Below, piece after piece: positions 25,182 through 33,642 of a stretch of 40,288 bases of DNA (the stretch's first letter is position 1; every line of letters begins with the position of its first letter). Origin of the DNA: SIG672 sp045535095 (GTDB lineage Bacteria > Bacillota > Clostridia > Oscillospirales > CAG-272); contig JAZSKY010000016.1 in NCBI GenBank assembly GCA_045535095.1, forward strand, positions 1 to 40,288, given 5' to 3'. The notes below the pieces were generated by a model. It ran no database searches and was not told the DNA's origin. It was given only the letters and a program-made list of their open reading frames with translations. Position numbers and translations under genes: made by a program.

Positions 25182-25358
25182 ATGGCAGAAATCAGAGTTA
25201 AAGAGAATGAGTCTATTGACAGCGCGCTTCGCAGATTCAAGAGAGCTCAGCAGCGTTCGGGTGTTCTTACCGAGCTCAAGAAGAGAGAGCAGTACGACAA
25301 GCCCAGTGTAAAACGCAAGAAGAAGTCTGAGGCAGCAAGAAAGCGCAAATACAAGTAA
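25182..25358 (+). CDS. rpsU: 30S ribosomal protein S21
   Basis: A 58-residue basic protein with the S21 layout: ENESIDSALRRFKRAQQRSG in the first half and a Lys/Arg tail KRKKKSEAARKRKYK. S21 helps base-pairing of the Shine-Dalgarno with 16S rRNA. The ATG at 25182 (AGGAGGG at 25168-25174) yields the family N-terminus MAEIRVKEN; an upstream in-frame start at 25155 would add unrelated residues. It is a single-gene unit with its own promoter, a structured leader and a strong terminator. Confidence 0.95.
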   Translation: MAEIRVKENESIDSALRRFKRAQQRSGVLTELKKREQYDKPSVKRKKKSEAARKRKYK

Positions 25359-25407
25359 TTTAGCTTTTTTGTGTACTTAACGACAATCAAACACCGCAAA
25401 AGCGGTT

Positions 25408-25446
25408 AAAAAAACAGAGAGACGGTTCCGTCTCTCTGTTTTTTTG
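25408..25446 (+). terminator. Terminator after rpsU
   Basis: Stem ACAGAGAGAC/GTCTCTCTGT (about 25414-25439) with an A-run before and seven or more T after. A smaller CCGC/GCGG hairpin precedes it at 25394-25405. Confidence 0.88.
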
Positions 25447-25480
25447 TGAATTTACAAACAAAAGCCTACGAAGGACTTCG

Positions 25481-25688
25481 CGTGATGTCCTTAACGGACA
25501 AATCACGCATCGAGATAAATCCCTTGCGGGATTTTCGATATGTTGCTAACGCAACTCGATATGCCTGCGGCTCGATATGTTTGCTACGCAAACGAGGGAT
25601 TTATCTCATATCGAATTGAAGCGAAGCGACAATATATCGAGTTCGAGCAAAGCGAGAACATATCGAGCGGGCGAAGTTGACATATCGA
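25481..25688. repeat. Hairpin array with repeated TCGATATG/CATATCGA boundaries
   Basis: This non-coding stretch between convergent rpsU and purC is made of short stems. One is at 25481-25507 (CGTGAT/ATCACG plus GTCC/GGAC). A 12-bp inverted repeat (25512-25523 with 25596-25607) encloses four mini-hairpins. Boundaries repeat the octamer TCGATATG at 25535, 25556 and 25572, and its reverse complement at 25607, 25659 and 25681, with a variant at 25634. It resembles REP/BIME-like intergenic elements of gut Clostridia. No ORF is credible here. Confidence 0.7.
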
Positions 25689-25750
25689 CAGAAAGAAAAA
25701 CAAGAGCAAGAATAAAAGGATTTCTCCTTTTACTCTTGCTCTTTCTGTCG
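25686..25750. repeat. Long imperfect hairpin between rpsU and purC
   Basis: CGACAGAAA (25686-25694) pairs with TTTCTGTCG (25742-25750), and 25704-25720 pairs with 25725-25741 over 17 bp with one mismatch. A 12-bp palindrome TTGACCGGTCAA follows at 25784-25795. There is no strong T-run, so a classic terminator is uncertain; an RNA-end or mobile-repeat role is possible. The rest of the spacer to 25872 shows nothing clear. Confidence 0.65.
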
Positions 25751-25872
25751 TTATAAGGGTTTGGGCTTAGCCCGTGTTTGCGCTTGACCGGTCAAATGCG
25801 ATGCTCGCACTTAACGGCGGTTTTCAAATTCTCCGATAAGAACATCACGACTTCCCCTCGGAGGCTTTGATT

Positions 25873-26571
25873 TTATCTGTTAAGGATATACTTGGTGAGT
25901 TCAAAGGGATCAACGATCTTGCCGTCCTTATAAACTCTCATGTTACCAGATGCGATCTCGTCGATAAGAACGACCTCGCCGTTGTTGTAACCGAACTCAA
26001 ACTTGATGTCCCAGAGGTCAAGTCCGATGGTCTTGAGATCGTCTGCAACGATCTTCGTGATCTTTAAGGTCTGTTCCTTCATAGACTCGAACATTGCGGG
26101 AGTCATAACGCCGAGCGCTGCGAGTCCCTCGCCGGTAACGAGCGGATCGCCCTTCTCGTCATTCTTGAAGGTACATTCAACGTAGCCGCCCTCGAGAACG
26201 GTTCCGTCCTTTATGTATTCGCCGTATCTGCGGATAAAGCTTCCGGTTGCAACGAGACGGCAGATAACCTCAAGTCCGTTTCCGCCCTGCGCCTTACCGA
26301 AGCATTCTGCGGGGAGAACCTCCATGGTTGCTTCCTCGATATTTGCGCTGACGTAGTGGGTCTTTATACCCGCCTTTTTAAGAAGCTCGAAGTAGTGGAT
26401 AGAGGTCTCAAGGTTTGCCTTTCCGATACCCTCAATGGTGAGTCCTACACTGTTTTCGCCCGGATCGAATACGCCGTCCTTGCCGGTGCAGTCGTCCTTG
26501 AATTTGAGCATAACGTTTCCGTTATCAAGTAAATAAACGTCCTTGGTTTTGCCTGCGTAAAGCTTTTTCAT
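25873..26571 (-). CDS. purC: SAICAR synthetase (purine biosynthesis)
   Basis: A 232-residue enzyme joining CAIR and aspartate in the ATP-dependent eighth step of purine synthesis. Family segments are KLYAGKTKDVYLLD at the start (nucleotide loop), GIGKANLETSIHYFELL, VLPAECFGKAQGGNGLEVICR with RLVATGSFIRRYG, and LWDIKFEFG, with VLIDEIASGNMRVY at the end. Length is normal. SD AAGGAG lies just before the ATG. It stands alone here, without other pur genes, and converges on rpsU. The 279 nt upstream are A/T-rich; only a weak -10 like TAAAAT was seen on this strand. Confidence 0.95.
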   Translation of the reverse strand: MKKLYAGKTKDVYLLDNGNVMLKFKDDCTGKDGVFDPGENSVGLTIEGIGKANLETSIHYFELLKKAGIKTHYVSANIEEATMEVLPAECFGKAQGGNGLEVICRLVATGSFIRRYGEYIKDGTVLEGGYVECTFKNDEKGDPLVTGEGLAALGVMTPAMFESMKEQTLKITKIVADDLKTIGLDLWDIKFEFGYNNGEVVLIDEIASGNMRVYKDGKIVDPFELTKYILNR

Positions 26572-26790
26572 AAATAATACTCCTTAAAAGTTGGGTTTTC
26601 GTTTACTTTCCTATTTTAGCACATTTTTTTCGTTTTGTATATAGATTTTTAAAAATTTTTTTCGGTATATTGAAAAAATTTTACCTATTTTAAGGCGTCA
26701 TTTATTGTAAAAATACACATTTTCGACCTCAATACGTCAAAACGCACAAAAGAGCGTCCTTATTTTAGTGCAAAAAAACGAAGGCTTTTT

Positions 26791-26819
26791 TTGAAAAAGC
26801 AAAGCTTTTATGGTAAAAT
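26791..26819 (+). promoter_or_regulatory. Promoter of the first SGNH lipoprotein
   Basis: TTGAAA (26791-26796) and TAAAAT (26814-26819) with 17-nt spacing, 31 nt before the ATG. The remaining purC-lipoprotein spacer (26572-26790) is A/T-rich without other clear signals. Confidence 0.6.
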
Positions 26820-26850
26820 ATCGTTAGTTTATTTATGAAAGGCGAAATTT

Positions 26851-28392
26851 ATGAAAAAGACAGTTTCAATTATACTTCTTATTGCAACTCTTGCGCTCAC
26901 TATGTGCATAACTGCCTGCACGGACAGCGCCGTCACGCCGAGCGCGCCCGAGACCACCTTCACGCTCACCTCCGATTACGTGATCGTATATCCCCAGAAG
27001 GCCAGTGACGCAGATCTCGCCGCGGCAAACACCCTCAAGGCATCGCTCAGCGAATTTGCAGGACTTGATCTCAGAATGAGCGACGATTTTCTCGCTGATC
27101 AGTCCGAAAAGCCGCAGTACGAGATAATCATCGGAGGGTGCAGACGTCCCGACACGCAGCGCGCAATAGACACGGCGAGCGAGATCGGTTACACCGTACT
27201 TGCCTTTGAAAAGAGCATCTACATTTACGCGACCGACGACGCTCTTCTCGACTATGCGATAAGCTACCTCATTGAGAACTACGTAAGTGGCAAGGAGAGT
27301 GTATCCTTCCCTCTCGACCTCGCGCTTACCTACAACCACGTCTTCAAGCAGACCGATCTCAAGATAAACGGAGTTGACATCTCCGAGTACAGAATCGTTT
27401 ACGGTGACGACAGCTACTTAAAGGAAGGCCGTCCCAACAACGGCAAGGGGATCGAGTCCGGCAAATACAAGGACGCGGCAATCGAGCTTCAAAACGAGAT
27501 ATATCTTCTCACGAAGAAAAAGCTCACCGTAGTTGAGGCGAAAAAAGCGACCGAGTACGACTACGAAATAATCGTAGGCTGGGCAAACAGAGACGAAAGC
27601 AACACCTATTTCAGAAACAACAAAATGGCGATCGAGGACTACGCCTTCGGTCTTGTAGATACGAAGATCCTCTTTGCGGGCGGAAGCTCAAATGCTTGCT
27701 ACTATGCAGGAATGGATTTCGTAAGCACCTGCAAGAAGATGGAGGGCTCTGATTTCACCTCCGATATGCAAAAAGGAAAGGCAAGCCTTATCAAGGTTGC
27801 CTGCATCGGTGACAGTATCACGGACGGCGCGGGTAAGATGGACGACGGATCGTCCAACGATCACAATATTCACAGCTACCCCGTTTACCTCCAGAAGCTC
27901 CTCGGATTCAAGTATTTCGTTGGAAACTACGGTCACGGCGGTCAGCGCATGATGAGCTTTGCAACCGAATCACCGAACTACATTCCCAGCGTAAACTTCG
28001 CACCCGACGTTGTTATTATGATGTTCGGTACGAACGATGCAAACAAGGACAAGTACACGCCCGACTGGGGTACTGATGCCGCAAAGACGAGATATATGAA
28101 CGCGGCGACCTCTCTCATTGAGGCGTACAAGGGCGCAAACAAGGACGTTCAGATCTTCATTATGACGCCTCCGTCGATAATCAAGAACACGACACACCGC
28201 CAGAACGCTTCTCTTGCCGCACAGTACAACCGCGAATTTGCCGCATCAAAGGGACTTACCCTTATTGATATGTGGGCGGCCTCTGTGGAGGGTCAGTGGG
28301 TATTCAACGACGGAATACATCCGCAGGGCGAGGTCTATTCGCTTCTTGCAGACGTTGTTTACGCAGGAGTAAAGGACACGATAAAGAAATAA
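26851..28392 (+). CDS. SGNH/GDSL-hydrolase lipoprotein, catalytically complete
   Basis: A 513-residue lipoprotein (signal peptide ending ITAC, Cys23). Two N-terminal alpha/beta domains of about 120 residues each look related: both begin with a strand like YVIVYP or YRIVYG, contain an A-rich helix and end in EIIIGG or EIIVGW with a following Arg. They resemble the small N-terminal domains of glycan enzymes (GH20b/GH67-like). The C-terminal SGNH domain starts near residue 315 with GDSITDG (320-326, nucleophile Ser322), then GTND (393-396, oxyanion Asn395) and DGIH (487-490, Asp/His). It is probably a surface esterase acting on acylated glycans; the substrate is unknown. SD GAAAGG; terminator follows. 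The next gene is its degenerate paralog. Confidence 0.87.
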   Translation: MKKTVSIILLIATLALTMCITACTDSAVTPSAPETTFTLTSDYVIVYPQKASDADLAAANTLKASLSEFAGLDLRMSDDFLADQSEKPQYEIIIGGCRRPDTQRAIDTASEIGYTVLAFEKSIYIYATDDALLDYAISYLIENYVSGKESVSFPLDLALTYNHVFKQTDLKINGVDISEYRIVYGDDSYLKEGRPNNGKGIESGKYKDAAIELQNEIYLLTKKKLTVVEAKKATEYDYEIIVGWANRDESNTYFRNNKMAIEDYAFGLVDTKILFAGGSSNACYYAGMDFVSTCKKMEGSDFTSDMQKGKASLIKVACIGDSITDGAGKMDDGSSNDHNIHSYPVYLQKLLGFKYFVGNYGHGGQRMMSFATESPNYIPSVNFAPDVVIMMFGTNDANKDKYTPDWGTDAAKTRYMNAATSLIEAYKGANKDVQIFIMTPPSIIKNTTHRQNASLAAQYNREFAASKGLTLIDMWAASVEGQWVFNDGIHPQGEVYSLLADVVYAGVKDTIKK

Positions 28393-28397
28393 ATCTT

Positions 28398-28434
28398 AAA
28401 ACCGATACGGCATAAGCCATATCGGTTTTCTTTT
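28398..28434 (+). terminator. Terminator between the two SGNH genes
   Basis: AAAACCGATA-C-GGC pairs with GCC-A-TATCGGTTTT, one mismatch and a 4-nt loop, followed by a T-rich run. Confidence 0.85.
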
Positions 28435-28455
28435 GGGTATCACGCGAAATTTATG

Positions 28456-28484
28456 TTGACAAAACGGTAAAATACTGTTATAAT
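28456..28484 (+). promoter_or_regulatory. Promoter of the second SGNH lipoprotein
   Basis: TTGACA (28456-28461) and TATAAT (28479-28484) with 17-nt spacing, 19 nt before the start codon. Confidence 0.88.
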
Positions 28485-28503
28485 ATCTTTTAAGGATATT
28501 TTT

Positions 28504-30033
28504 ATGGAGAAACCAAGTAAAATGAAGAAATTTATTTCAGTAATTCTCGTTTTTTGTGTCATTTTGGGTGTCCTTTCGATGACCTCGTGCGTGAAAACTC
28601 CGAGCATCGGTGGGCGTTCTACCTTTGACATAACGGGTGATTACGCTATCGTTATTCCCGAAAATGCAAGCTTTACCGAGATCTCCTCGGCGAGAAAGCT
28701 CGCAAGCGCGATAAAGCGCGTTGCGAGTCTCGATCTCCCGATCGTGCGCGACAGCGCCGAGGTCTCACAGCACGAGATAATTATAGGCGGCGCAAAGCGT
28801 GACGGCGTTTCCCTTGCGATAAACAACGCAGGCGAGAACGGATACTCGATATACACAGCCAAAAACAAGCTCTTTTTCTACGGAGCGACCGATTACACGC
28901 TTGAGATCGCGATTGAGAGATTTATAAGCGAATACGTGATAATATCCTCGCGCATCGTACTTGATGCCGAGATGAGCCTCACCTTCAAGGATCTTTTCTC
29001 GAAGCCCGACCTTACCTTAAACGGCGTTGACATAGCGCAGTACAAGATAGTTTATGCCGCAGAGGGTACGACCACACACTACCGCTCAAATGTTAACGCG
29101 TGGGTAGAGTCGGCAAAATATGAGGACGCAGCTCGCGCGATAGAAAACGAGATATTTCTTCTCACAGGAAAGCATCTGACCGTTGTTTCTGCCACCGAAA
29201 GTGAAATTAGCGACTACGAGATCCTCGTTGGAAAGGTTGCAAACCGCGATGAGGTCTCGCAGTTCTATATAACCCACGGAGTCGGCTACTCGGACGAGAG
29301 ACTTGCGTTCGGTATGGTCGGCACGAAGCTCCTCTTTGTGGGCGGAAGTCCCAACTCGGCTTATCGGGCGTCCTGCGAATTTGTAAACGAATGTCGCAAG
29401 ATGCGTTCGTCCGATTTCACATCTCCCCTTGTCAGCCTCACGACCGATCTCACGAAGGTCGTTTGTATCGGCGGCGGCTCGACTCACGGAAGCTCGTCAA
29501 CTAACGTTAACAAGTACAACTACACGGTATATCTCCAGAAGATGCTCGGTCTTGACTACTACGTTTCAAACCTCGCTCTTCCTACTACTACCGCGCAGGA
29601 CTACGAGAATACCTCTGAATATCAGCTCAGTCTCAGCTTCGCACCCGACGTCGTTATAATGATGCTCGGATACGACGATGCGAATCCCTCGGGGCTCGTA
29701 TGGAAAACGGCAGAATCAAAGGAAGAGTACGTACAGTCTATAACGCGTATGGTGAAAGCGTACAGAAAAGCCAACTCGGGTGTGCAGATATATATCGTCT
29801 CCCCGACCTATAAGGCTACGTCAAGCCTCTGGGAGGAAAATCTCGTTGAGGTCAGCGAGGCGCTGAAAAATACGGCGACAGATCTTGGCGAGACCTTTAT
29901 TGACGTATGCAGTATCAGTAAAGATGGATCCTGGGATTTCCCTGACGGAAAGCACCTGAAAAACGAGGGATATGAGGTCCTCGCCAAGTCGATATTCGAC
30001 GCGATCAAGAACACTGTCAAGGTCAGAATTTAA
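28504..30033 (+). CDS. Degenerate SGNH-hydrolase paralog lipoprotein (likely pseudoenzyme)
   Basis: A 509-residue lipoprotein (MTSC, Cys29) colinear along its whole length with the preceding gene: the same two N-terminal domains ending EIIIGGAKR and EILVGKVANRDE, and the same C-terminal SGNH fold (YTVYLQKMLGLDYYVSN, SFAPDVVIMMLGYDDAN). The catalytic block is altered: GDSITDG has become GGGSTHG (323-329), so the nucleophile position is Gly325. The oxyanion GTND is GYDD (389-392). The late Asp/His remain in DGKH (481-484). The reading frame is intact with its own consensus promoter, so it is probably expressed as a binding or regulatory protein rather than decaying. The start at 28504 is favoured by AAGGA at 28492-28496; an ATG at 28522 is the alternative. 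Confidence 0.85.
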   Translation: MEKPSKMKKFISVILVFCVILGVLSMTSCVKTPSIGGRSTFDITGDYAIVIPENASFTEISSARKLASAIKRVASLDLPIVRDSAEVSQHEIIIGGAKRDGVSLAINNAGENGYSIYTAKNKLFFYGATDYTLEIAIERFISEYVIISSRIVLDAEMSLTFKDLFSKPDLTLNGVDIAQYKIVYAAEGTTTHYRSNVNAWVESAKYEDAARAIENEIFLLTGKHLTVVSATESEISDYEILVGKVANRDEVSQFYITHGVGYSDERLAFGMVGTKLLFVGGSPNSAYRASCEFVNECRKMRSSDFTSPLVSLTTDLTKVVCIGGGSTHGSSSTNVNKYNYTVYLQKMLGLDYYVSNLALPTTTAQDYENTSEYQLSLSFAPDVVIMMLGYDDANPSGLVWKTAESKEEYVQSITRMVKAYRKANSGVQIYIVSPTYKATSSLWEENLVEVSEALKNTATDLGETFIDVCSISKDGSWDFPDGKHLKNEGYEVLAKSIFDAIKNTVKVRI

Positions 30034-30036
30034 GAC

Positions 30037-30059
30037 AAAAAAGAGGCTATGCCTCTTTT
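30037..30059. terminator. Bidirectional terminator between SGNH paralog and ppa
   Basis: AAAAGAGGC/GCCTCTTTT with a 3-nt loop; its right edge overlaps the ppa stop codon. Confidence 0.8.
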
Positions 30060-30546
30060 ATGCGTTTTTTTCGTACGCTTCCCTGCACTCCTTTATAATG
30101 CGCTCTGCGTCCTCTCTGCCGTAGTAGTCGCCTACATTGACCTCGATTCCCTGAAGCACCTTATAGTTTGCAAAGAAGTTCGATATTTCCTTTAAGGTGA
30201 AGGGCGCAAGGTCGGAAAGAGAGTGAATATCGGCGTATCTCGGATCGCAGTCAACTACCGAGATGAGCTTATAGTCGAGCATTCCGTTATCTATCATACT
30301 GAGGTATCCAAGCACTCTTGCAGGAACTGTACAACCGGGAAAGGTCGGCTCGGACGAGATAACGAGAATATCAAGCTCGTCTCCGTCGGGTGCGAGAGTG
30401 TTTTCAATTACTCCGTATTCTGCAGGGTAAGACATCGCGGCGTAAAGCACTCTGTCGAGCTTTATATGTCCGCTTTTCTTGTCGCGCTCGTATTTATTTT
30501 TCGATCCGAGAGGGATCTCGATAAGCGCGTTTACTACGTTATCCAT
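30058..30546 (-). CDS. ppa: Family I inorganic pyrophosphatase
   Basis: A 162-residue soluble pyrophosphatase splitting PPi into two phosphates and so driving nucleotide and nucleic-acid synthesis. Recognisable parts are ALIEIPLGSKNKYERDKKSG, LDRVLYAAMSYPAEYGVI, the metal signature DGDELDILVI, DCDPRYADI and FFANYK. It is the soluble single-domain type, not the family II DHH type common in other Firmicutes. SD AAGGAGG lies near the ATG, and an extended -10 (TGATATAAT on the minus strand) lies about 30 nt upstream without a good -35. Confidence 0.92.
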   Translation of the reverse strand: MDNVVNALIEIPLGSKNKYERDKKSGHIKLDRVLYAAMSYPAEYGVIENTLAPDGDELDILVISSEPTFPGCTVPARVLGYLSMIDNGMLDYKLISVVDCDPRYADIHSLSDLAPFTLKEISNFFANYKVLQGIEVNVGDYYGREDAERIIKECREAYEKNA

Positions 30547-30678
30547 ATTTTTTCCTCCTTGGCGGAATTTTTATCATTATATCACCGCTTTTTGAACTTG
30601 TTGTGAACAGTTGAAATTTAGTGAATAAAGTTTGTATTTAAAAAGGTAGAAAATCGTCGATTTTTTTGTGAAAATATG

Positions 30679-30707
30679 TTTACAAAAGGATAATTATATG
30701 ATATACT
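30679..30707 (+). promoter_or_regulatory. Promoter of the surface nuclease gene
   Basis: TTTACA (30679-30684) and TATACT (30702-30707) with 17-nt spacing, 39 nt before the ATG. Confidence 0.7.
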
Positions 30708-30746
30708 AAACTAAATAATAATGCTTTTTAGTCAGGAGATCTAAAA

Positions 30747-33626
30747 ATGAAGCTAAGAACCAAGCTTTGTGCCCTTATGATGGCAATACTGATAGTAATA
30801 TCCTGTTTGCCTCTTGTGGCAAATGCGGCTCCCACGAGCTATTCGAAAACTTCGAACTCGGGCACCCGTAACGAGGTATGCGTTTCCCTTTCGGGAACGA
30901 GTGTTGCTACATACTACACGGGTGATTATGAGTATGCAGATTTCGTTGAAATGTCGTCAAGCGAGCTGAAATCGGCACTCTCTACCCTTATGAGAAGCAC
31001 TCATACGAAGATTACCTCGTACAAAGACTGCAAAACATACGCATTCCAGACCGACTGCGAAAGGAACGACACCTCCTATGCACTTTCGCTCTATTTAAGC
31101 GAGCACATAACCTCGGCACAGTGGGAACCAATGCAGGCGTATAACCGCGAGCACGTTTGGCCTCAGAGTCTTGGCGGAAAAAGCACGAGCGGCGGCGGTG
31201 CAGACCTTCACCACATAAGACCTGCAAACGCTTCGACCAACTCCTCGAGAGGTAACAAGCCCTACGGTTCCACTACAAACGCAACTTATTACGAGCCTGC
31301 AGACAACGTTAAGGGTGACGTTGCAAGAATTATTCTCTACGTTTACGTAAGATGGGGCTCCGACTGGGGTGCAACCGACGTTACCAAAGTTTTCCAGAGC
31401 GTTGACCTTCTCCTTTCTTGGTGCGCGCTCGACCCCGTTGACACCTGGGAAATGGGAAGAAACGAGGTCGTTCAGAACATTCAGGGTAACAGAAACGTAT
31501 TTATCGACTACCCCGAGCTTGCTTGGCAGATGTTCGGAAAGAGCGCTCCCTCCACTATGACTACCCCCTCGGGTGCGGCATCTAACGGAAACGTTCCCGA
31601 AATTCCTTCAGGCGGCGCTACCGACGGCGGAAGCACGGGAAGCGGATCGACCACTACTACCCCGTCTGATCCTTCGGCTATCCCCGACAGCTTCGTGCTG
31701 AACAACAAGGGCTCGTACGTTACCGCAACGAGCAAGACCTACACCTCTACAACGAGCAACACCACCAAGGATCAGCTCGCAATGAGCACCTCAAAATCCG
31801 ATGCGGCAACCTTTACACTCACAAATAACAGTGACGGAACGGTATCGCTTAAAACGGGAAATAAATTCCTATTTGCAGACGGAACGCACGTGCGTCTCGT
31901 TGACTCCGGAAACGACAACACGAAATACTATCTTGAGCCGACATCGGGCGGATATTTCGTAAGATGTGCAAATGCGGTATATAACAGCAAGCCGCAGTAC
32001 CTTGAGGTCTATAAAGAATCGCTCACCTGCTACGGAATGGGCGATGATGCTACAATATACGTCTTCGTATTTGAATCTGTAAGCGGCAGTACGGGCGGCG
32101 GAAACACGGGTAGCGGATCGACCGATAGCGGAAGCACAGGCGGATCTACCGGCGGAAGCACGGGTAGCGGCTCTACCACGAGTGGCGCGCTTGCAACCTT
32201 CGATTTCGGTGCAAACGGTGATGCGAAACACACGGACGGCGGCGATGCAGCCGAAGGCGTTAAATTCACATCGGGCAGCTACACGATCACTCTCAGCGGA
32301 GTAAGCAAGGTATATTCAGACGCAACAGACGCCAAGGGTAACTCTTGCCTTAAGCTCGGAACGAGCAAGCTCACCGGAGCATTCTCCTTCACAGTTGGAA
32401 GCGACGTTAAGAAGGTAGTTATCTACGTTGCACAGTACAAGGCAAACAAGACTATCGTAAATGTTAACGGTACCGAATATACTATAAGCACCTCGTCCGA
32501 TAGTGGCGAATATACGCCTATAACCGTCGATACGTCCTCTAACAAAACCGTAACAGTTGCAACTACCACAAGCGGAAAGAGATGTATGATCAACACGATC
32601 GAGTTTGTTGGTACAGCGTCCTCGGGCGGAAGCACAGGCGGCAACACGGGCAGCGGCTCGACAGGTGGAAACACGGGTAGCGGATCGACCACTCCTTCCA
32701 CTCCTTCTACTCCCTCGGGCATTCCCGACAGCTTCGTTATCAAGAATCAGGACAAGTACGTAAGTGGCACGGTATATGCTTACACGTCGTCGAGCGGTTC
32801 GACCAAGGACGAGTTTGAGATGACCGACACCAAGGCAAACGGCGCAGTATTCAAGCTTATTCAGAACAGCGACGGAACCGTCTCCTTCAAAATGGGAAGC
32901 AAGTTCCTCTATGCAGACGGCACCAACGTACGCATCGTTGATACAGAGAGCGACAACACCAAGTTTGTTCTCGAGGAGACGAGCGGCGGATACTTTATAA
33001 AGTGCGCAAGCGCAACCTATCAGGACAAGGCACAGTACCTTGAGGTATGGAGCGGATATCTCACCTGCTACAGCATGGGATCTGACACCGCGATCTACAC
33101 CTTCTCCTTCGAGGCAGTTTCGAGCGGCAACTCCGGTAGCGGAAGCACCGAGGGCGGCACTACTACTCCCGAAGGCGGTAACAATGGTAACGAGGGCGGA
33201 AACACCACTCCCGAGGGTGGCAACAACGGTAACGAGGGCGGAAACACCACTCCCGAAGGCGGCAACAACGGTAGCGAGGGCGGAAACACCACTCCCGAAG
33301 GCGGTAACAACGGCAATGAGGGTGGAAGCACCACTCCCGAAGGCGGCAACAACGGTAGCGAGGGTGGAAATACCGATAACGAAGGCGGAAATAATGACTC
33401 CGAGAGTGGAAATACTACTCCCGAAGGCGGAAATGATGACTCCGAGGGTGGCAACACCGAAAACGGCGAGGAGGGCGGACGCACCGAGCTTGACGCTATC
33501 CCCGAGATTCCGTGGCCCGAAGAGGAATCCTCGAGTTCTACTGCAGTTATCATAATTATTGCAGTTGGCGGCGGCGCAATACTCGCGCTCGGCATCTTCT
33601 TTGTAATCAAGAAAAAGAAGATATAA
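30747..33626 (+). CDS. Membrane-anchored surface endonuclease (endonuclease I type) with repeat domains
   Basis: A 959-residue modular exoprotein. A Sec signal peptide (1-28, VANAA) is followed by an endonuclease I domain (about 60-265) with NREHVWPQS (133-141), DLHHIRPAN (153-161) and RNEVVQNIQGNRNVFIDYPE, the beta-beta-alpha metal His/Asn site of EndA/NucM enzymes that cut DNA and RNA without sequence preference. Two copies of a roughly 135-residue beta-rich domain follow (311-445 and 658-795), both starting IPDSFV and containing NSDGTVS and QYLEV. A distinct beta domain (481-625, ATFDFGANGDA) lies between them, and Gly/Ser/Thr linkers separate all of these. The tail is a Gly/Asn/Glu repeat region, a single membrane helix (about 933-953) and KKKKI, with no LPXTG. 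It likely degrades extracellular nucleic acid at the cell surface. Confidence 0.88.
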   Translation: MKLRTKLCALMMAILIVISCLPLVANAAPTSYSKTSNSGTRNEVCVSLSGTSVATYYTGDYEYADFVEMSSSELKSALSTLMRSTHTKITSYKDCKTYAFQTDCERNDTSYALSLYLSEHITSAQWEPMQAYNREHVWPQSLGGKSTSGGGADLHHIRPANASTNSSRGNKPYGSTTNATYYEPADNVKGDVARIILYVYVRWGSDWGATDVTKVFQSVDLLLSWCALDPVDTWEMGRNEVVQNIQGNRNVFIDYPELAWQMFGKSAPSTMTTPSGAASNGNVPEIPSGGATDGGSTGSGSTTTTPSDPSAIPDSFVLNNKGSYVTATSKTYTSTTSNTTKDQLAMSTSKSDAATFTLTNNSDGTVSLKTGNKFLFADGTHVRLVDSGNDNTKYYLEPTSGGYFVRCANAVYNSKPQYLEVYKESLTCYGMGDDATIYVFVFESVSGSTGGGNTGSGSTDSGSTGGSTGGSTGSGSTTSGALATFDFGANGDAKHTDGGDAAEGVKFTSGSYTITLSGVSKVYSDATDAKGNSCLKLGTSKLTGAFSFTVGSDVKKVVIYVAQYKANKTIVNVNGTEYTISTSSDSGEYTPITVDTSSNKTVTVATTTSGKRCMINTIEFVGTASSGGSTGGNTGSGSTGGNTGSGSTTPSTPSTPSGIPDSFVIKNQDKYVSGTVYAYTSSSGSTKDEFEMTDTKANGAVFKLIQNSDGTVSFKMGSKFLYADGTNVRIVDTESDNTKFVLEETSGGYFIKCASATYQDKAQYLEVWSGYLTCYSMGSDTAIYTFSFEAVSSGNSGSGSTEGGTTTPEGGNNGNEGGNTTPEGGNNGNEGGNTTPEGGNNGSEGGNTTPEGGNNGNEGGSTTPEGGNNGSEGGNTDNEGGNNDSESGNTTPEGGNDDSEGGNTENGEEGGRTELDAIPEIPWPEEESSSSTAVIIIIAVGGGAILALGIFFVIKKKKI
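33154..33468 (+). repeat. 42-nt tandem repeat coding Gly/Asn/Glu-rich stalk
   Basis: About seven units of 42 nt encode variants of EGGNNGNEGGNTTP. Early units are nearly identical and the last ones diverge (TDNEGGNNDSESGN). In frame within the nuclease, next to the membrane helix, so likely a flexible wall-spanning stalk. Confidence 0.88.
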
Positions 33627-33642
33627 CAAAAGGTACTATATT

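Noticed and set aside
25481..25688. CRISPR array
   Set aside because: The repeated octamer is too short, changes orientation midway and has spacers of unequal length that are themselves hairpins; no cas genes are present.
6821..26850. Recurrent GAAAGG before genes as a novel motif
   Set aside because: It is the 5' part of the normal Shine-Dalgarno complement to the 16S rRNA end, so it needs no special explanation.
32316..33629. Minus-strand frame of 437 codons opposite the surface nuclease
   Set aside because: It mirrors the Gly-rich repeats as Val/Ala/Ser-rich sequence; the plus strand has signal peptide, nuclease motifs and anchor.
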